Positions 1 to 13,798 are shown, counted from the first letter of the stretch. The stretch: DNA of 64,000 bases from an uncultured Massilia sp. (GCA_946481275.1 CAMLMV010000003.1:124001-188000), one strand, 5' to 3'. Notes: generated from the letters alone by a model not told the origin. Translations and numbers: made by a program.

Positions 1-517
1 TGCCGTCCGCGAGCCGTGCGCGCAGCAGCGTCTCCACGCGCGCGACGGCGTCGGGGTCGAGGGCGGCCGTCGGTTCGTCCAGCAGCAGCACGCGCGGGCG
101 CCGGGCCAGCGAGCGGACGAGGGCGAGGCGCTGGCGTTCGCCCGTCGACAGGCGCCCGATGTCGGTGTCCAGCAGTGCCGGCGCGAGGCCCAGGGCGGCC
201 AGCGTGGCGTCCACGAGGTCGCGGTCGGCGGCGGCGAAGTGCGCGCCGGCCGTGTCTTCCCACCAGGCCGGTTCGGCCGCCTGGTAGACGACGGCTGCGC
301 GCCAGTCGGGCGCGGACATGGACGAAGCCGGCCGGCCGTCCAGCAGGGCCTCGCCCTCGTGCGGGTCGAGATCGGCCAGCATGCGCAGCAGGACGCTTTT
401 ACCCGCGCCGGACGGGCCCTGGATCGCGATGCATTCGCCCGCGTGCACGTCGAACGTGAACGGTCCGCCGAACGGCGAACGCAGATCGCGTGCGGACAAC
501 AGGACCGCCGCGCTCAA
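1..517 (-). CDS. ABC transporter ATP-binding protein, FetA/YbbL-like (3' end cut by window edge)
   Basis: Nucleotide-binding subunit of an ABC transporter, cut off at the window start so only about 172 N-terminal residues are visible. Read on the minus strand it shows Walker A GPSGAGKS (about residues 34-41), a signature LSTGERQRL in place of the usual LSGGQ, and Walker B VLLLDEP. The compact N-terminus and short linker resemble FetA/YbbL, the ATPase of the putative iron exporter FetAB; a fetB-like permease would be expected just outside the window. I chose a TTG start whose last two bases are the first two of the upstream gene's TGA stop (TTGA overlap), implying translational coupling. The FetA assignment is by resemblance only; the ABC assignment is firm. 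Confidence 0.8.
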   Translation of the reverse strand, partial: MSAAVLLSARDLRSPFGGPFTFDVHAGECIAIQGPSGAGKSVLLRMLADLDPHEGEALLDGRPASSMSAPDWRAAVVYQAAEPAWWEDTAGAHFAAADRDLVDATLAALGLAPALLDTDIGRLSTGERQRLALVRSLARRPRVLLLDEPTAALDPDAVARVETLLRARLADG

Positions 518-774
518 CCCAGCCACGCGCGCAGCACGTCCGCGCTTTGCGTCATGCCGGATTTCAGGCGGCGCTCGGCCTGCGCGGCGCATTGTTCGGG
601 CGTGCCGGCGCCCTGGTCGGACGCCTTCATCGCCATCGCCCTGGCGGCGATGCCGAAGGCGAGGATCGCTTCGTCCCACGCGAGGCCGGAGGCCAGTGCG
701 TGTTCGACGACGTGCGCCGTCAGTGCGCCGAGGCGGTCGACCCGCGCGCGGTCCATGTTGTCCAGTTTTAGCAT
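514..774 (-). CDS. Small hypothetical protein upstream of the ABC ATPase
   Basis: An 86-residue soluble protein I do not recognise. The start at 774 is chosen because a clear GGAGG lies 7 bases upstream; an in-frame ATG ten codons earlier has no such site. It is mainly helical and Ala-rich, with no membrane segment or signal peptide. Its stop codon overlaps the TTG start of the ABC ATPase, so the two are probably co-translated and it may be an accessory factor of that transporter. Function unknown. Confidence 0.6.
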   Translation of the reverse strand: MLKLDNMDRARVDRLGALTAHVVEHALASGLAWDEAILAFGIAARAMAMKASDQGAGTPEQCAAQAERRLKSGMTQSADVLRAWLG

Positions 775-844
775 CGCTCGTCCTCCATGGCTATCGTCTG
801 CCACTTTGTAGCACGTCCGCTGCGGCGCGTCCGTGCGGTGGCGA

Positions 845-1390
845 TCACGAACGGGCGGCGGCGCGGATCAGGTCGAAGGGGGAGATGTCGCGCACGGTGG
901 AACGCGAGTTCAGCAGGCTGTTGTCGAAGTGGCCGAAACCGCCGGGCACGCCAGGGCGGTCGTTCCAGTGGCGCAGCGGCGCGTCGTCGACGCCGAACTG
1001 CGCTTCCAGCTCCAGTTGTTTCACACGGGCGGTCAGGGTGGCGACGGTGCCGCGCAGTTCCGCCAGTTCGCGGTCGCGCTCGAGGAGGGCCTGGTCGTGG
1101 GCGGCGCGCAGCAGGCGCAGGCGCTCGTCGAAGTCGGCGTGCAGGCGGTCGACCAGTTCGTCGACGAGGGCGTGCAGGGCGCGGCCCGTGTCCTCGCGGC
1201 GCATGCCGGGCACGGCGTCCGCGGCGCCGTCTTCGGCGCGCAGCTCCTTGAGGTATTTGTGGATGGTCGACTTGGAGCCGCTGTCGCCCAGCGCATGGCG
1301 CACCGCGTCGACGGAGGGGTGACGGCCCTCCGCCACCAGCCGGTCGCGGGCTTCCCTGACCTGTGATTTCGTGAGACCGCTGCGCGCCAT
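845..1390 (-). CDS. KfrA-type DNA-binding protein
   Basis: A 181-residue protein whose N-terminal about 115 residues match the KfrA N-terminal DNA-binding domain: residues 1-50 form a helix-turn-helix region (SKSTIHKYLKEL near residue 40), followed by a long charged alpha-helical coiled-coil segment to about residue 130. KfrA proteins were first described as plasmid partition/transcription regulators but are common on chromosomes. The C-terminal about 50 residues are not helical and unrecognised. No plasmid partition genes are near, so a chromosomal regulator or nucleoid-associated role is more likely (inference). Confidence 0.75.
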   Translation of the reverse strand: MARSGLTKSQVREARDRLVAEGRHPSVDAVRHALGDSGSKSTIHKYLKELRAEDGAADAVPGMRREDTGRALHALVDELVDRLHADFDERLRLLRAAHDQALLERDRELAELRGTVATLTARVKQLELEAQFGVDDAPLRHWNDRPGVPGGFGHFDNSLLNSRSTVRDISPFDLIRAAARS

Positions 1391-1415
1391 GAATACTCCA
1401 CTTCGTCGAATCCGA

Positions 1416-2624
1416 TCAGGAACTGGCCTGATTCACCAGTCCGCGGTGCTGCACGCGATTCAGTTTCGGATGCACGACCGGGACGGTCAGCATTGTACTG
1501 CCGACGGCCATCAAAAGGAGCGCGGTGAACGTCTCGCTCGTGATGATCTGCTTGTCGAGCAGGATGTTGGCGAAGATGATCTCGATGAGGCCCTTCGTCT
1601 GCAGCAGCCAGCCGATGATCGACGCTTCGCCGTCCTTCCACTTCAGGACCTTCCCGGCGATGTGGGCGCCGGCCAGCTTGCCGCCGACGGACGCGAACAG
1701 CAGCAGGCCGGCCGCGAAGAACACGGCGTAGCCGCCCAGGTCCCATTTCGTGCGCAGGCCGGTGCTGAGGAAGAACACGGGCATCAGGACGAGCAATACG
1801 TTCTCGAAGAGCGTGTCCAGGTGGTCCTGCCTGAACCAGTCCGCGTCCATCACGACGCCCGCCAGGAACGCGCCCACCATGAAATGCAGGCCGGCCCAGT
1901 CGGCGCCGAACGCGCAGGCGATCAGCCAGATCATCGCCACGTACCAGCGGTCGTTCTGGCCGAGGCGCGCCATCAGGCGGCGGAACACGAACGTCAGCAC
2001 GGCGAACGCGACGAGGAAGCCGAGCTGGCGGCCGATGCGCTCCCAGTCCAGCAGGATGAGAGCAAGGACGCCCCAGATCGCGACATCGTCCAGGCTGCCG
2101 TAGCGCAGGATGCGCTGGCCCATCGGCAGGCGCAGGATGTCGAGCTTTTGCATCAGCAGCACGAGGATCGGCAGCGCCGTCACGGCGCAGGCCATGCCCG
2201 TGCCCAGCGTGAACTGCCACGGCGCCGCCTTCGCGCCCATCCACCCCGGATAGGCCATCAGCAGCACGGCGGCCGCGCAGCCGAACAGCAGCGGCGTGCC
2301 CAGCGCCAGGCCGGCCGTCGTCGCGCTCTCGCGGCGGTAGGTCCAGACCTTCTTCAGGTCGAGCTCGATGCCGGCCAGCATCACGAACAGCATGACGCCC
2401 CATTGGGCGATGCCGTTCAGGGTCTTCACGACGTCCGGGTTGAACACGAACCGGTGGTAGTCCGGGAAGGCCGCGCCCAGCACGCCGGGGCCCAGTACGA
2501 CCCCCATGATGATCTGGACGATGACGAGCGGCGCGACGTAATCCGTGCGGAACAGGCGCCAGATGGCGTAGGGCACGATGAAGATGATCAGCATCGCGAG
2601 CAGGAAGATTTCCGTGGTGCTCAT
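1416..2624 (-). CDS. Cation:proton antiporter (Na+/H+ exchanger family, CPA)
   Basis: A 402-residue integral inner-membrane protein with about twelve hydrophobic segments, matching the sodium/hydrogen exchanger family. It would exchange H+ for Na+ or K+ for pH and salt homeostasis. The start at 2624 is set by AAGGAG a few bases upstream; the frame stays open 28 codons further but that part is non-homologous. Conserved features include FVMLAGIELDLKK (about residues 85-97) and ACAVTALPILVLLM (about 164-177). No RCK/TrkA domain follows, so it is a short membrane-only form. It is monocistronic, with an AT-rich near-palindrome just upstream (2641-2658). Confidence 0.85.
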   Translation of the reverse strand: MSTTEIFLLAMLIIFIVPYAIWRLFRTDYVAPLVIVQIIMGVVLGPGVLGAAFPDYHRFVFNPDVVKTLNGIAQWGVMLFVMLAGIELDLKKVWTYRRESATTAGLALGTPLLFGCAAAVLLMAYPGWMGAKAAPWQFTLGTGMACAVTALPILVLLMQKLDILRLPMGQRILRYGSLDDVAIWGVLALILLDWERIGRQLGFLVAFAVLTFVFRRLMARLGQNDRWYVAMIWLIACAFGADWAGLHFMVGAFLAGVVMDADWFRQDHLDTLFENVLLVLMPVFFLSTGLRTKWDLGGYAVFFAAGLLLFASVGGKLAGAHIAGKVLKWKDGEASIIGWLLQTKGLIEIIFANILLDKQIITSETFTALLLMAVGSTMLTVPVVHPKLNRVQHRGLVNQASS

Positions 2625-2640
2625 TAGGTCTCCTTGTTGT

Positions 2641-2658
2641 ATTACGTAATTATGTAAT
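2641..2658. promoter_or_regulatory. AT-rich near-palindrome upstream of the antiporter gene
   Basis: An 18-base inverted repeat, ATTACGTAA / TTATGTAAT, with one mismatch between arms, 17 bases upstream of the antiporter start codon. Size and symmetry fit a dimeric-repressor operator; no regulator is adjacent, so the binding protein is unknown. Confidence 0.4.
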
Positions 2659-2818
2659 GGTCGAGCCGGGAGCTTAACGAGAAATTGAACATATGAAAAG
2701 GATTTCATGACTAATAGAAGTGATAGTCCTGGTCCTACGTGTTTCGTTCACGTTGTCCGATTGGCGGTGGCCGGCGCCGGACCCATATGCAGGGTATGAA
2801 ACCAGCCAGGAGACGACG

Positions 2819-3085
2819 ATGAACGAGCACAAGCGCAACCCATCCGACGCACCCGCCCAGGACGGCGCCGACCGCCAGAGTGCGTCGTCCGGCCGCCATA
2901 CGAATTTCCCGGCCGCGTCGCCAGAAAGCAACGTGAATCCGCCGGGCGCGCCGCAGAGCAGCCACGGCAGCGCCACGGAACCCGTCCCCGGCGTCGACCG
3001 GGGCAACCGCCAGAGCGATGCGGCGCAGACGCCGGACGATGCCGCGGCGACGGCGGACCGGGGCACCGGCCGCCGTGACGGATAA
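2819..3085 (+). CDS. Small hydrophilic low-complexity protein
   Basis: An 88-residue protein rich in Ala, Gly, Pro, Asp, Ser and Arg, with no hydrophobic segment; it is predicted to be disordered by composition. The start at 2819 is supported by AGGAGACGACG directly before the ATG. Two similar segments, GVDRGNRQSDAA (about 58-69) and TADRGTGRRDG at the end, hint at a short internal repeat. I do not recognise a family; a stress-associated disordered protein is possible but unsupported. Confidence 0.55.
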   Translation: MNEHKRNPSDAPAQDGADRQSASSGRHTNFPAASPESNVNPPGAPQSSHGSATEPVPGVDRGNRQSDAAQTPDDAAATADRGTGRRDG

Positions 3086-3100
3086 GCCAACTGTAATGCT

Positions 3101-3120
3101 CCGGTAATAAAAAATACCGG
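3101..3120. terminator. Small hairpin after the low-complexity gene
   Basis: CCGGTA (3101-3106) pairs with TACCGG (3115-3120) around an A-rich 8-base loop, 16 bases after the stop codon. There is no U-tract, so termination is only possible, not shown. Confidence 0.3.
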
Positions 3121-3145
3121 GTCTGCGTTCCGCCCCGTGCGTGAG

Positions 3146-3172
3146 GATGCTCTACAATAGTTGTAAAGCATC
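3146..3172. promoter_or_regulatory. 27-bp inverted repeat upstream of the creatininase-like gene
   Basis: GATGCTCTACAA (3146-3157) is complementary to TTGTAAAGCATC (3161-3172) except for one pair, around a TAG loop, ending 15 bases before the ATG at 3188. It contains TACAAT, a possible -10 hexamer. It could be an operator or an mRNA hairpin next to the ribosome binding site. Confidence 0.45.
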
Positions 3173-3187
3173 AGGAACACGGATCAC

Positions 3188-4015
3188 ATGCTTCACCTGC
3201 ACACATCGGTCGTCCGCCGCGCGCTGGCGATCGCGGGCCTGGCCCTGCCGCTGGCAGGGGCCGCATCTCCCGGCGTCTACCTCGAAGAGATGACGTCGCC
3301 GGAGCTGCGCGACCGCATCGCGGCCGGCACCACGACGGCCCTCGTGCCCATCGGCGGCACCGAGCAGAGCGGCCCGCACATCGTCCTCGGCAAGCACAAC
3401 GTCCGCGCCCGCGTACTGGCGGGACGCATCGCCGCGAAGCTCGGCGACGCCGTCGTCGCGCCCGTCGTCGCCTACGTGCCGGAAGGAGCGATCACGCCGC
3501 CGGCCGCGCACATGCGCTTTGCCGGCACGATCTCGATCCCGGACGCCGCGTTCGAGGCGCTGCTGGAATCCACCGCGCAGAGCCTGTGCCGGCACGGCAT
3601 CCGCGACGTGTTCTTCCTGGGCGACCACGGCGGCTATCAAACGAATGAAGCGAAGGCCGCCGCGCGCGTGAACCGTACCGGCGGTTGCCGCGCCCATGCG
3701 CTGGGCGCCTATTACGATGCCGCCACGACCACCTTCAACGCCGACCTGAAACATCGCGGCTTCACGGACGCCGAGATCGGCACGCACGCGGGCCTCGCGG
3801 ACACGGCGCTGTCGCTGGCCGTCGACCCGGCGCTCGTGCGGTCCGCGCAGATCGCGGCGGGCAGCCGCGGGGGCGTGCGCGCGGGCGTGCATGGCGATCC
3901 GGCCCGCGCCACGGCGGACCTCGGCCGCATCGGCGTCGAACGCATCGTCGATGCGACCGTCGCCGCGATCCGCGCGGCGCGCGGCCAGAACCTCAATTCC
4001 TCCCATCGAAAGTAA
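3188..4015 (+). CDS. Exported creatininase-family protein
   Basis: A 275-residue member of the creatininase/amidohydrolase family (metal-dependent cyclic-amide hydrolases and relatives). An N-terminal signal peptide (about residues 1-25, Ala-rich h-region, AGAAS) suggests periplasmic location, unusual for creatininase itself. The first metal-site motif reads GGTEQSGPHIVLGKHN (about 56-71), where family members normally have EQHG and a later Asp; here the His is Ser and the Asp is His. The second motif is GDHGGYQTNEA (about 145-155). The glutamate of the usual HAGE motif is absent (HAGLADTA). It probably forms a divergent subfamily with an altered metal site. It sits 9 bases before the beta-propeller gene, suggesting an operon. 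Confidence 0.75.
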   Translation: MLHLHTSVVRRALAIAGLALPLAGAASPGVYLEEMTSPELRDRIAAGTTTALVPIGGTEQSGPHIVLGKHNVRARVLAGRIAAKLGDAVVAPVVAYVPEGAITPPAAHMRFAGTISIPDAAFEALLESTAQSLCRHGIRDVFFLGDHGGYQTNEAKAAARVNRTGGCRAHALGAYYDAATTTFNADLKHRGFTDAEIGTHAGLADTALSLAVDPALVRSAQIAAGSRGGVRAGVHGDPARATADLGRIGVERIVDATVAAIRAARGQNLNSSHRK

Positions 4016-4024
4016 GAAGCCATC

Positions 4025-5299
4025 GTGTCATCCAAAACCACCATTGGTGCCGTCCTGGTCCTGGGCGTCCTCGCGGGCGGCGTCGTCGTCTCCCGTGTCG
4101 TCGACGCGACCGCCACCGCGCCCGCACCCGCATCCGCATCGAAACCCGCTGCCGCCGCGGCCGTCGTCACGGTGCCCGGCATGCCGCGCGTCGCCGACCC
4201 GGACAACGTCTACAGCGAGATCACGCGCCTGAGTCCCGCCGTCAAAGGCGACCTGGAACGCGTGTACGTGCCGAACCTGCGTTCGAACGACGTCAGCGTG
4301 ATCGATCCGGCGACGCTGAAGGTCGTCGACCGCTTCAAGGTCGGCAAGAGTCCGCAGCACGTGATCCCGTCGTGGGACCTGCGCACCCTGTGGGTCGCGA
4401 ACAATGCCGAGCGCACCGGCGACGGCAGCCTGACGCCCATCGATCCGCGCACCGGCAAGCCGGGCGCGAACGTCCCGGTCGACGATCCGTACAACATGTA
4501 CTTCACGCCGGACGGCAAGTCGGCGATCGTCGTGGCCGAGGCGCGCCACCGCCTCGACTTCCGCGATCCCCACACGATGGCGATGCAGTACGCGATCGAG
4601 GTGCCGAAGTGCGGCGGCATCAACCATGCCGAGTTCTCGATCGACGGCCGCTATGCGCTGTTCACGTGCGAATTCGACGGCAGCCTCGCGAAGATCGACC
4701 TGGTGGAGCGCAAGGTGCTCGGCTACCTGAAGCTGACGATGCCGTCCACGCGCTTCCGCGAAGGCGTCGACCCGACGGCGCCGGGCGCCAGCGAGATCTG
4801 CACGTCGAAGAAGGGCATGCCGCAGGACGTGCGCATTTCCCCGGACGGCAAGCGCTACTACGTCGCGGACATGGATGCGGACGGCGTGCACGTCGTCGAC
4901 GGCGACAACCTGAAGCAGATCGGGTTCATCCCCGTCGGCCTCGGCACGCACGGCCTGTACCCGAGCCGCGACGGCAAATTCCTGTACATCGCGAGCCGCG
5001 GCACGCACCGCATCCACGGCAAGCCGAAGGGCAAGGGCAGCGTGGCCGTGCTGGACTTCGCCACCGGCAGGATCGTCGCGAACTGGCCGGTGCCGGGCGG
5101 CGGCAGCCCCGACATGGGCAACGTCAGCGCGGACGGCAAGTGGCTGTGGCTGTCGGGCCGCTTCGACGACGTCGTCTACCGCATCGACACGAAGACGGGC
5201 GACATGCAGAAGGTGAAGGTCGGCGGCGAACCGCACGGCCTGACGGTCTGGCCGCAGCCCGGCCGCTATTCGCTGGGCCACACCGGCAACCTGCGCTGA
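4025..5299 (+). CDS. Exported YncE-like beta-propeller protein
   Basis: A 424-residue protein with an N-terminal signal/anchor (about residues 5-25), an Ala/Pro linker, and a YncE/YVTN-type seven-bladed propeller from about residue 70. Blade signatures include RVYVPNLRSNDVSVIDPAT (about 79-97), ISPDGKRYYVADMDADGVHVVDG (near 270-290) and VSADGKWLWLSGRFDDVVYRID (near 365-385). Such propellers bind ligands or proteins in the periplasm; no catalytic motif is visible. It begins with GTG at 4025, nine bases after the creatininase-like gene, with a poor ribosome binding site, so translation may depend on the upstream gene. A joint periplasmic function is inferred from the pairing. Confidence 0.75.
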   Translation: MSSKTTIGAVLVLGVLAGGVVVSRVVDATATAPAPASASKPAAAAAVVTVPGMPRVADPDNVYSEITRLSPAVKGDLERVYVPNLRSNDVSVIDPATLKVVDRFKVGKSPQHVIPSWDLRTLWVANNAERTGDGSLTPIDPRTGKPGANVPVDDPYNMYFTPDGKSAIVVAEARHRLDFRDPHTMAMQYAIEVPKCGGINHAEFSIDGRYALFTCEFDGSLAKIDLVERKVLGYLKLTMPSTRFREGVDPTAPGASEICTSKKGMPQDVRISPDGKRYYVADMDADGVHVVDGDNLKQIGFIPVGLGTHGLYPSRDGKFLYIASRGTHRIHGKPKGKGSVAVLDFATGRIVANWPVPGGGSPDMGNVSADGKWLWLSGRFDDVVYRIDTKTGDMQKVKVGGEPHGLTVWPQPGRYSLGHTGNLR

Positions 5300-5335
5300 T
5301 CGCTGCGCAGGCGTGGCTAATCTGGCAACGCTTCG

Positions 5336-5683
5336 TTGCAGGTTGGCCACGGCGGGACAACAACCGGCTTCGTGGGCGCCATGCTGATCAGGAGCATCGC
5401 GCTTCCGCCGGACAAGGCCGTGCGCATCGCCGGCGCCGTCGCGGATGGCGGCCTGACCCAGGACATCCCCGTCGGCGGCCGCGGCGAGACGGGTCAGCTG
5501 ATGCGCGCGCTGAACGAGATGAACGCGCGCATCGTGGGCCGCGTGCGCACGTCTACCGGTACCATCGCCTCGGCCTCGGGCCAGATCGCGAGCGGCAACC
5601 TGGACCTGTCGGCGCGCGCCGGCGAGCAGGGCCGCGGCTTTGCCGTCGTGGCATCGGAGGTGCGCAATCTCGCGCTGCGCTGA
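5336..5683 (+). pseudogene. Remnant of a methyl-accepting chemotaxis protein with an internal deletion
   Basis: About 100 residues of chemoreceptor sequence survive: the end of TM2 and a HAMP segment, then the start of the signalling domain (TIASASGQIASGNLDLSAR). This joins directly to [20 protein letters not shown] from the signalling tip, followed by a stop. Compared with the intact receptor at 28437-30020, roughly 85-90 residues between DLSSR and AGEQGRGF are missing and everything after the tip is lost. The junction (5611-5620) lies in GGCGCGCGCC, consistent with recombination across a short GCGCGC homology. The sensor domain is also absent. No functional product is expected. Confidence 0.75.
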
Positions 5684-5751
5684 CCGGCCCGGACGCTGCC
5701 GCAGATCAGCAGGGGCGGTGGTTGGGCGTCGACACCGAGGTCATCATTGTT

Positions 5752-6177
5752 TCAATGCAGGAGGACCGGTACGCGCTGTGGCTGCGTGCTCCGCGGCGGT
5801 GCGGAGCGCGTGGCGGCGGCGACTTCCGTGCCGGCATCCCACGGCAGCGACAGCACGGCCTCCAGCGCATCGGCGACCTGGCGGCCCAGGCTGATGTCGC
5901 CGCCTTCGATCTGGGGCAGCGTGCGGTGCAGGGCGCACAGCAGGACGGCATAGTCGGCCCGGCGCGGGTGCAGCGCGGCGTCGCCGAGGCGTTCCAGCAG
6001 CGCTTCCTCGCGGCGGAAATCGGCTTCGACGGCAGCCACGACGGCCGGGAAATCCTGGACGAAGACCTCGTCCGGCTGCGCTTGCAGGGCGGCGACGCGT
6101 GCGCACAGGCGGGCACGGCTCGTGCGCAGGGCCGCGCAAGCCGCGAGCGGGTCGGCGTCGGGATGATGGAAATGCAT
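5752..6177 (-). CDS. Hemerythrin-like four-helix protein with degenerate ligand set
   Basis: A 141-residue helical protein starting MHFHHPDADP. Its middle (about residues 50-85) follows hemerythrin spacing: DFRREEALLERLGDAALHP then RRADYAVLLCALHRTL. In oxygen-binding hemerythrins several of these positions are His; here the His before FRREE is Asp and others are Arg and Tyr, leaving the Glu pair and few His. Either di-iron binding is altered or lost, or this is a distant relative. It lies 67 bases downstream of an FNR-type box (6238-6251), which fits the low-oxygen expression common for hemerythrins. Family call moderate. Confidence 0.55.
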   Translation of the reverse strand: MHFHHPDADPLAACAALRTSRARLCARVAALQAQPDEVFVQDFPAVVAAVEADFRREEALLERLGDAALHPRRADYAVLLCALHRTLPQIEGGDISLGRQVADALEAVLSLPWDAGTEVAAATRSAPPRSTQPQRVPVLLH

Positions 6178-6237
6178 GATCTACCTCACTCTCGTCGATG
6201 ATGACGAGCAGTGTCTGGGCGACGGGCGGTTTATTGT

Positions 6238-6251
6238 TTGATCTGCCTCAA
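6238..6251 (-). promoter_or_regulatory. FNR/Anr-type box upstream of the hemerythrin-like gene
   Basis: TTGAT-CTGC-CTCAA matches the FNR consensus TTGAT-N4-ATCAA at 9 of 10 positions. Its centre is 67 bases from the start codon at 6177, exactly the same distance as the box upstream of the adjacent universal stress gene. Confidence 0.55.
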
Positions 6252-6293
6252 AAGCCACGGATTCCGTCCGCGATAAATCCGCGCCGCACCGTC

Positions 6294-7133
6294 TCAGTGC
6301 GCGAGCAGTAGCGGCACGCGGGACCTTTCCAGCAGCTCGCGCGTGGCCCCGCCGACCATCCATTCGCGATAGCGGCTGTGGCCATACGCGCCCGTCACGA
6401 TCAGCCCCGCGCCGCAGTCGCGTGCCAGGCCCAGCAACGCCGTGCCGACCGTGCCGTGGGTGCGCTCGACCACCACGTCCACCCGTGCGCCGTGGCGGGC
6501 CAGGTACAGCGCCATGTCGGCGCCCGGCTGCTCGCCGTGCAGGTCCTGCAGCGAGTTCGGATTGACGAGGATCAGCCGGACGCTGTCGGCGCGCACCAGC
6601 AGCGGCAGCGCCGCGCCGATGGCGGCGATGGCCTGCATGCTGCCGTCCCAGCCGACGACCGCCGTGCCGGGCAGGGGCTGGTCCGCGCCATCCGGCGGCA
6701 CCACCAGCACGGGACGGGCGCCGTGCAGCGTCACGTATTCCGGCAGCGCGCGGGGGCGCGGGGGCAGCGCGGGACCGGTCCGGGCGTCGCGGCTCAGCAC
6801 GACGAGGTCCGCATAGCGCGACTGCAGCAGCAGGGCGTAGCGGGCGTCGTCCTCGACCAGGCGGGACTCGACGGACGCCACGCCCAGGAGGCGTGCCGCG
6901 GCGTCGAACGCGTCCAGGCGCGCGCGGGCGGCGGCGCGCAGGTCCTGGAAGTCCGTGCCCGCCGTCGTGGCGGCCACGGCGCCCGCGATAATGGCGTAGT
7001 CGGGCCAGCCGATGCCGGTGTCGGCGCTGCCGACGAGGTGGGCGTCGAAGGTGCGGGCGAGCAGGGCGGCGGCACGCAGGCGGTAGTCCTGCGCCGGGCT
7101 GCCGTCCACATGCATGAGGATGGTCTTAATCAT
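6294..7133 (-). CDS. Tandem universal stress protein (UspA family)
   Basis: A 279-residue cytoplasmic protein with two Usp domains (about residues 1-145 and 150-279). The first starts IKTILMHVDGS; the second holds the ATP-binding signature in degenerate form, TGAYGHSRYREWMVGGATRELL near the C-terminus, with VVGWDGSMQA at its beginning. Usp proteins support survival under starvation, redox and hypoxic stress. The ATG at 7133 aligns with the family N-terminus; an upstream in-frame GTG at 7178 is possible, and neither has a good ribosome binding site. A perfect FNR/Anr box lies upstream (7194-7207), as is typical for anaerobically induced usp genes. Confidence 0.85.
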   Translation of the reverse strand: MIKTILMHVDGSPAQDYRLRAAALLARTFDAHLVGSADTGIGWPDYAIIAGAVAATTAGTDFQDLRAAARARLDAFDAAARLLGVASVESRLVEDDARYALLLQSRYADLVVLSRDARTGPALPPRPRALPEYVTLHGARPVLVVPPDGADQPLPGTAVVGWDGSMQAIAAIGAALPLLVRADSVRLILVNPNSLQDLHGEQPGADMALYLARHGARVDVVVERTHGTVGTALLGLARDCGAGLIVTGAYGHSRYREWMVGGATRELLERSRVPLLLAH

Positions 7134-7193
7134 GGCGTTGGCGATGGTATGCAGATAGGGTATGCCTTGGCGATCCACGTGTCAGAAATTCGT

Positions 7194-7207
7194 TTGATTC
7201 AAATCAA
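7194..7207 (-). promoter_or_regulatory. Perfect FNR/Anr box upstream of the universal stress gene
   Basis: TTGATTCAAATCAA is an exact match to TTGAT-N4-ATCAA, centred 67 bases upstream of the ATG at 7133. The spacing allows an activating class II promoter. It is symmetric and could also act on the divergent side, but the adhesin start is about 380 bases away. Confidence 0.75.
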
Positions 7208-7489
7208 ATCAGATTTAAATATATAACGCCCATCCATATTGAAAGTTTATCGCCCAATTTCGCAATTTGGTAATCGGCACATATATTTAGCGAAATACAT
7301 TTGTGAATAAATAAATTCGTCTATGCATCATATTTACGTGTATTAAGACCGTCATTTGACGCTTTCATGGCGTTGGTGTAACTGGTTGAATTGATGATTA
7401 AATTCCGGGAACACGGGGCGATCGTCGCGGATCATCCTGTTTCATATCTTTGGGATAATTCTTTTCGTTAATTCGTTGTCCGGGCGCGA

Positions 7490-7503
7490 TTGATAACGAA
7501 CAA
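7490..7503 (+). promoter_or_regulatory. FNR/Anr-like box upstream of the adhesin gene
   Basis: TTGAT-AACG-AACAA matches the FNR consensus at 9 of 10 positions. Its centre is about 82 bases upstream of the GTG start at 7579. It is the third such box within 1.3 kb. Confidence 0.45.
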
Positions 7504-7519
7504 ATTATTGAATTTTTCG

Positions 7520-7544
7520 ATTTCCCTGTGGGAAATATCCTACA
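7520..7544 (+). promoter_or_regulatory. Overlapping inverted repeats at the adhesin promoter
   Basis: ATTTCCC-TGT-GGGAAAT (7520-7536) is a perfect 7+3+7 palindrome. It overlaps TGTGGGA-AATA-TCCTACA (7527-7544), a near-palindrome with one mismatch. Both end about 35 bases before the GTG start, so a bound regulator or RNA hairpin here could control the adhesin. Confidence 0.4.
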
Positions 7545-7578
7545 CTACGCAAATTCTCATTAGCCGCCCGGAATTCAC

Positions 7579-13782
<6,204 letters not shown>

Positions 13783-13798
13783 CGAACATAGACTACGC

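Larger units (their letters stand above)
7208..7578. other. AT-rich intergenic region between usp and the adhesin gene
   Basis: About 370 bases, clearly more AT-rich than the surrounding genes, without a credible ORF. It carries an FNR-like box (7490-7503) and overlapping inverted repeats (7520-7544) close to the adhesin start. I see no RNA gene. The composition would suit H-NS-type silencing of the adhesin promoter (inference). Confidence 0.5.

Noticed and set aside
3685..6201. 838-codon plus-strand frame over the creatininase, propeller and hemerythrin-like genes
   Set aside because: Arg/Pro/His-rich shadow in another frame of three genes with recognisable domains.
6181..6363. 60-codon minus-strand ORF between usp and the hemerythrin-like gene
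   Set aside because: It overlaps the usp 3' end and the FNR-type box and has no ribosome binding site.
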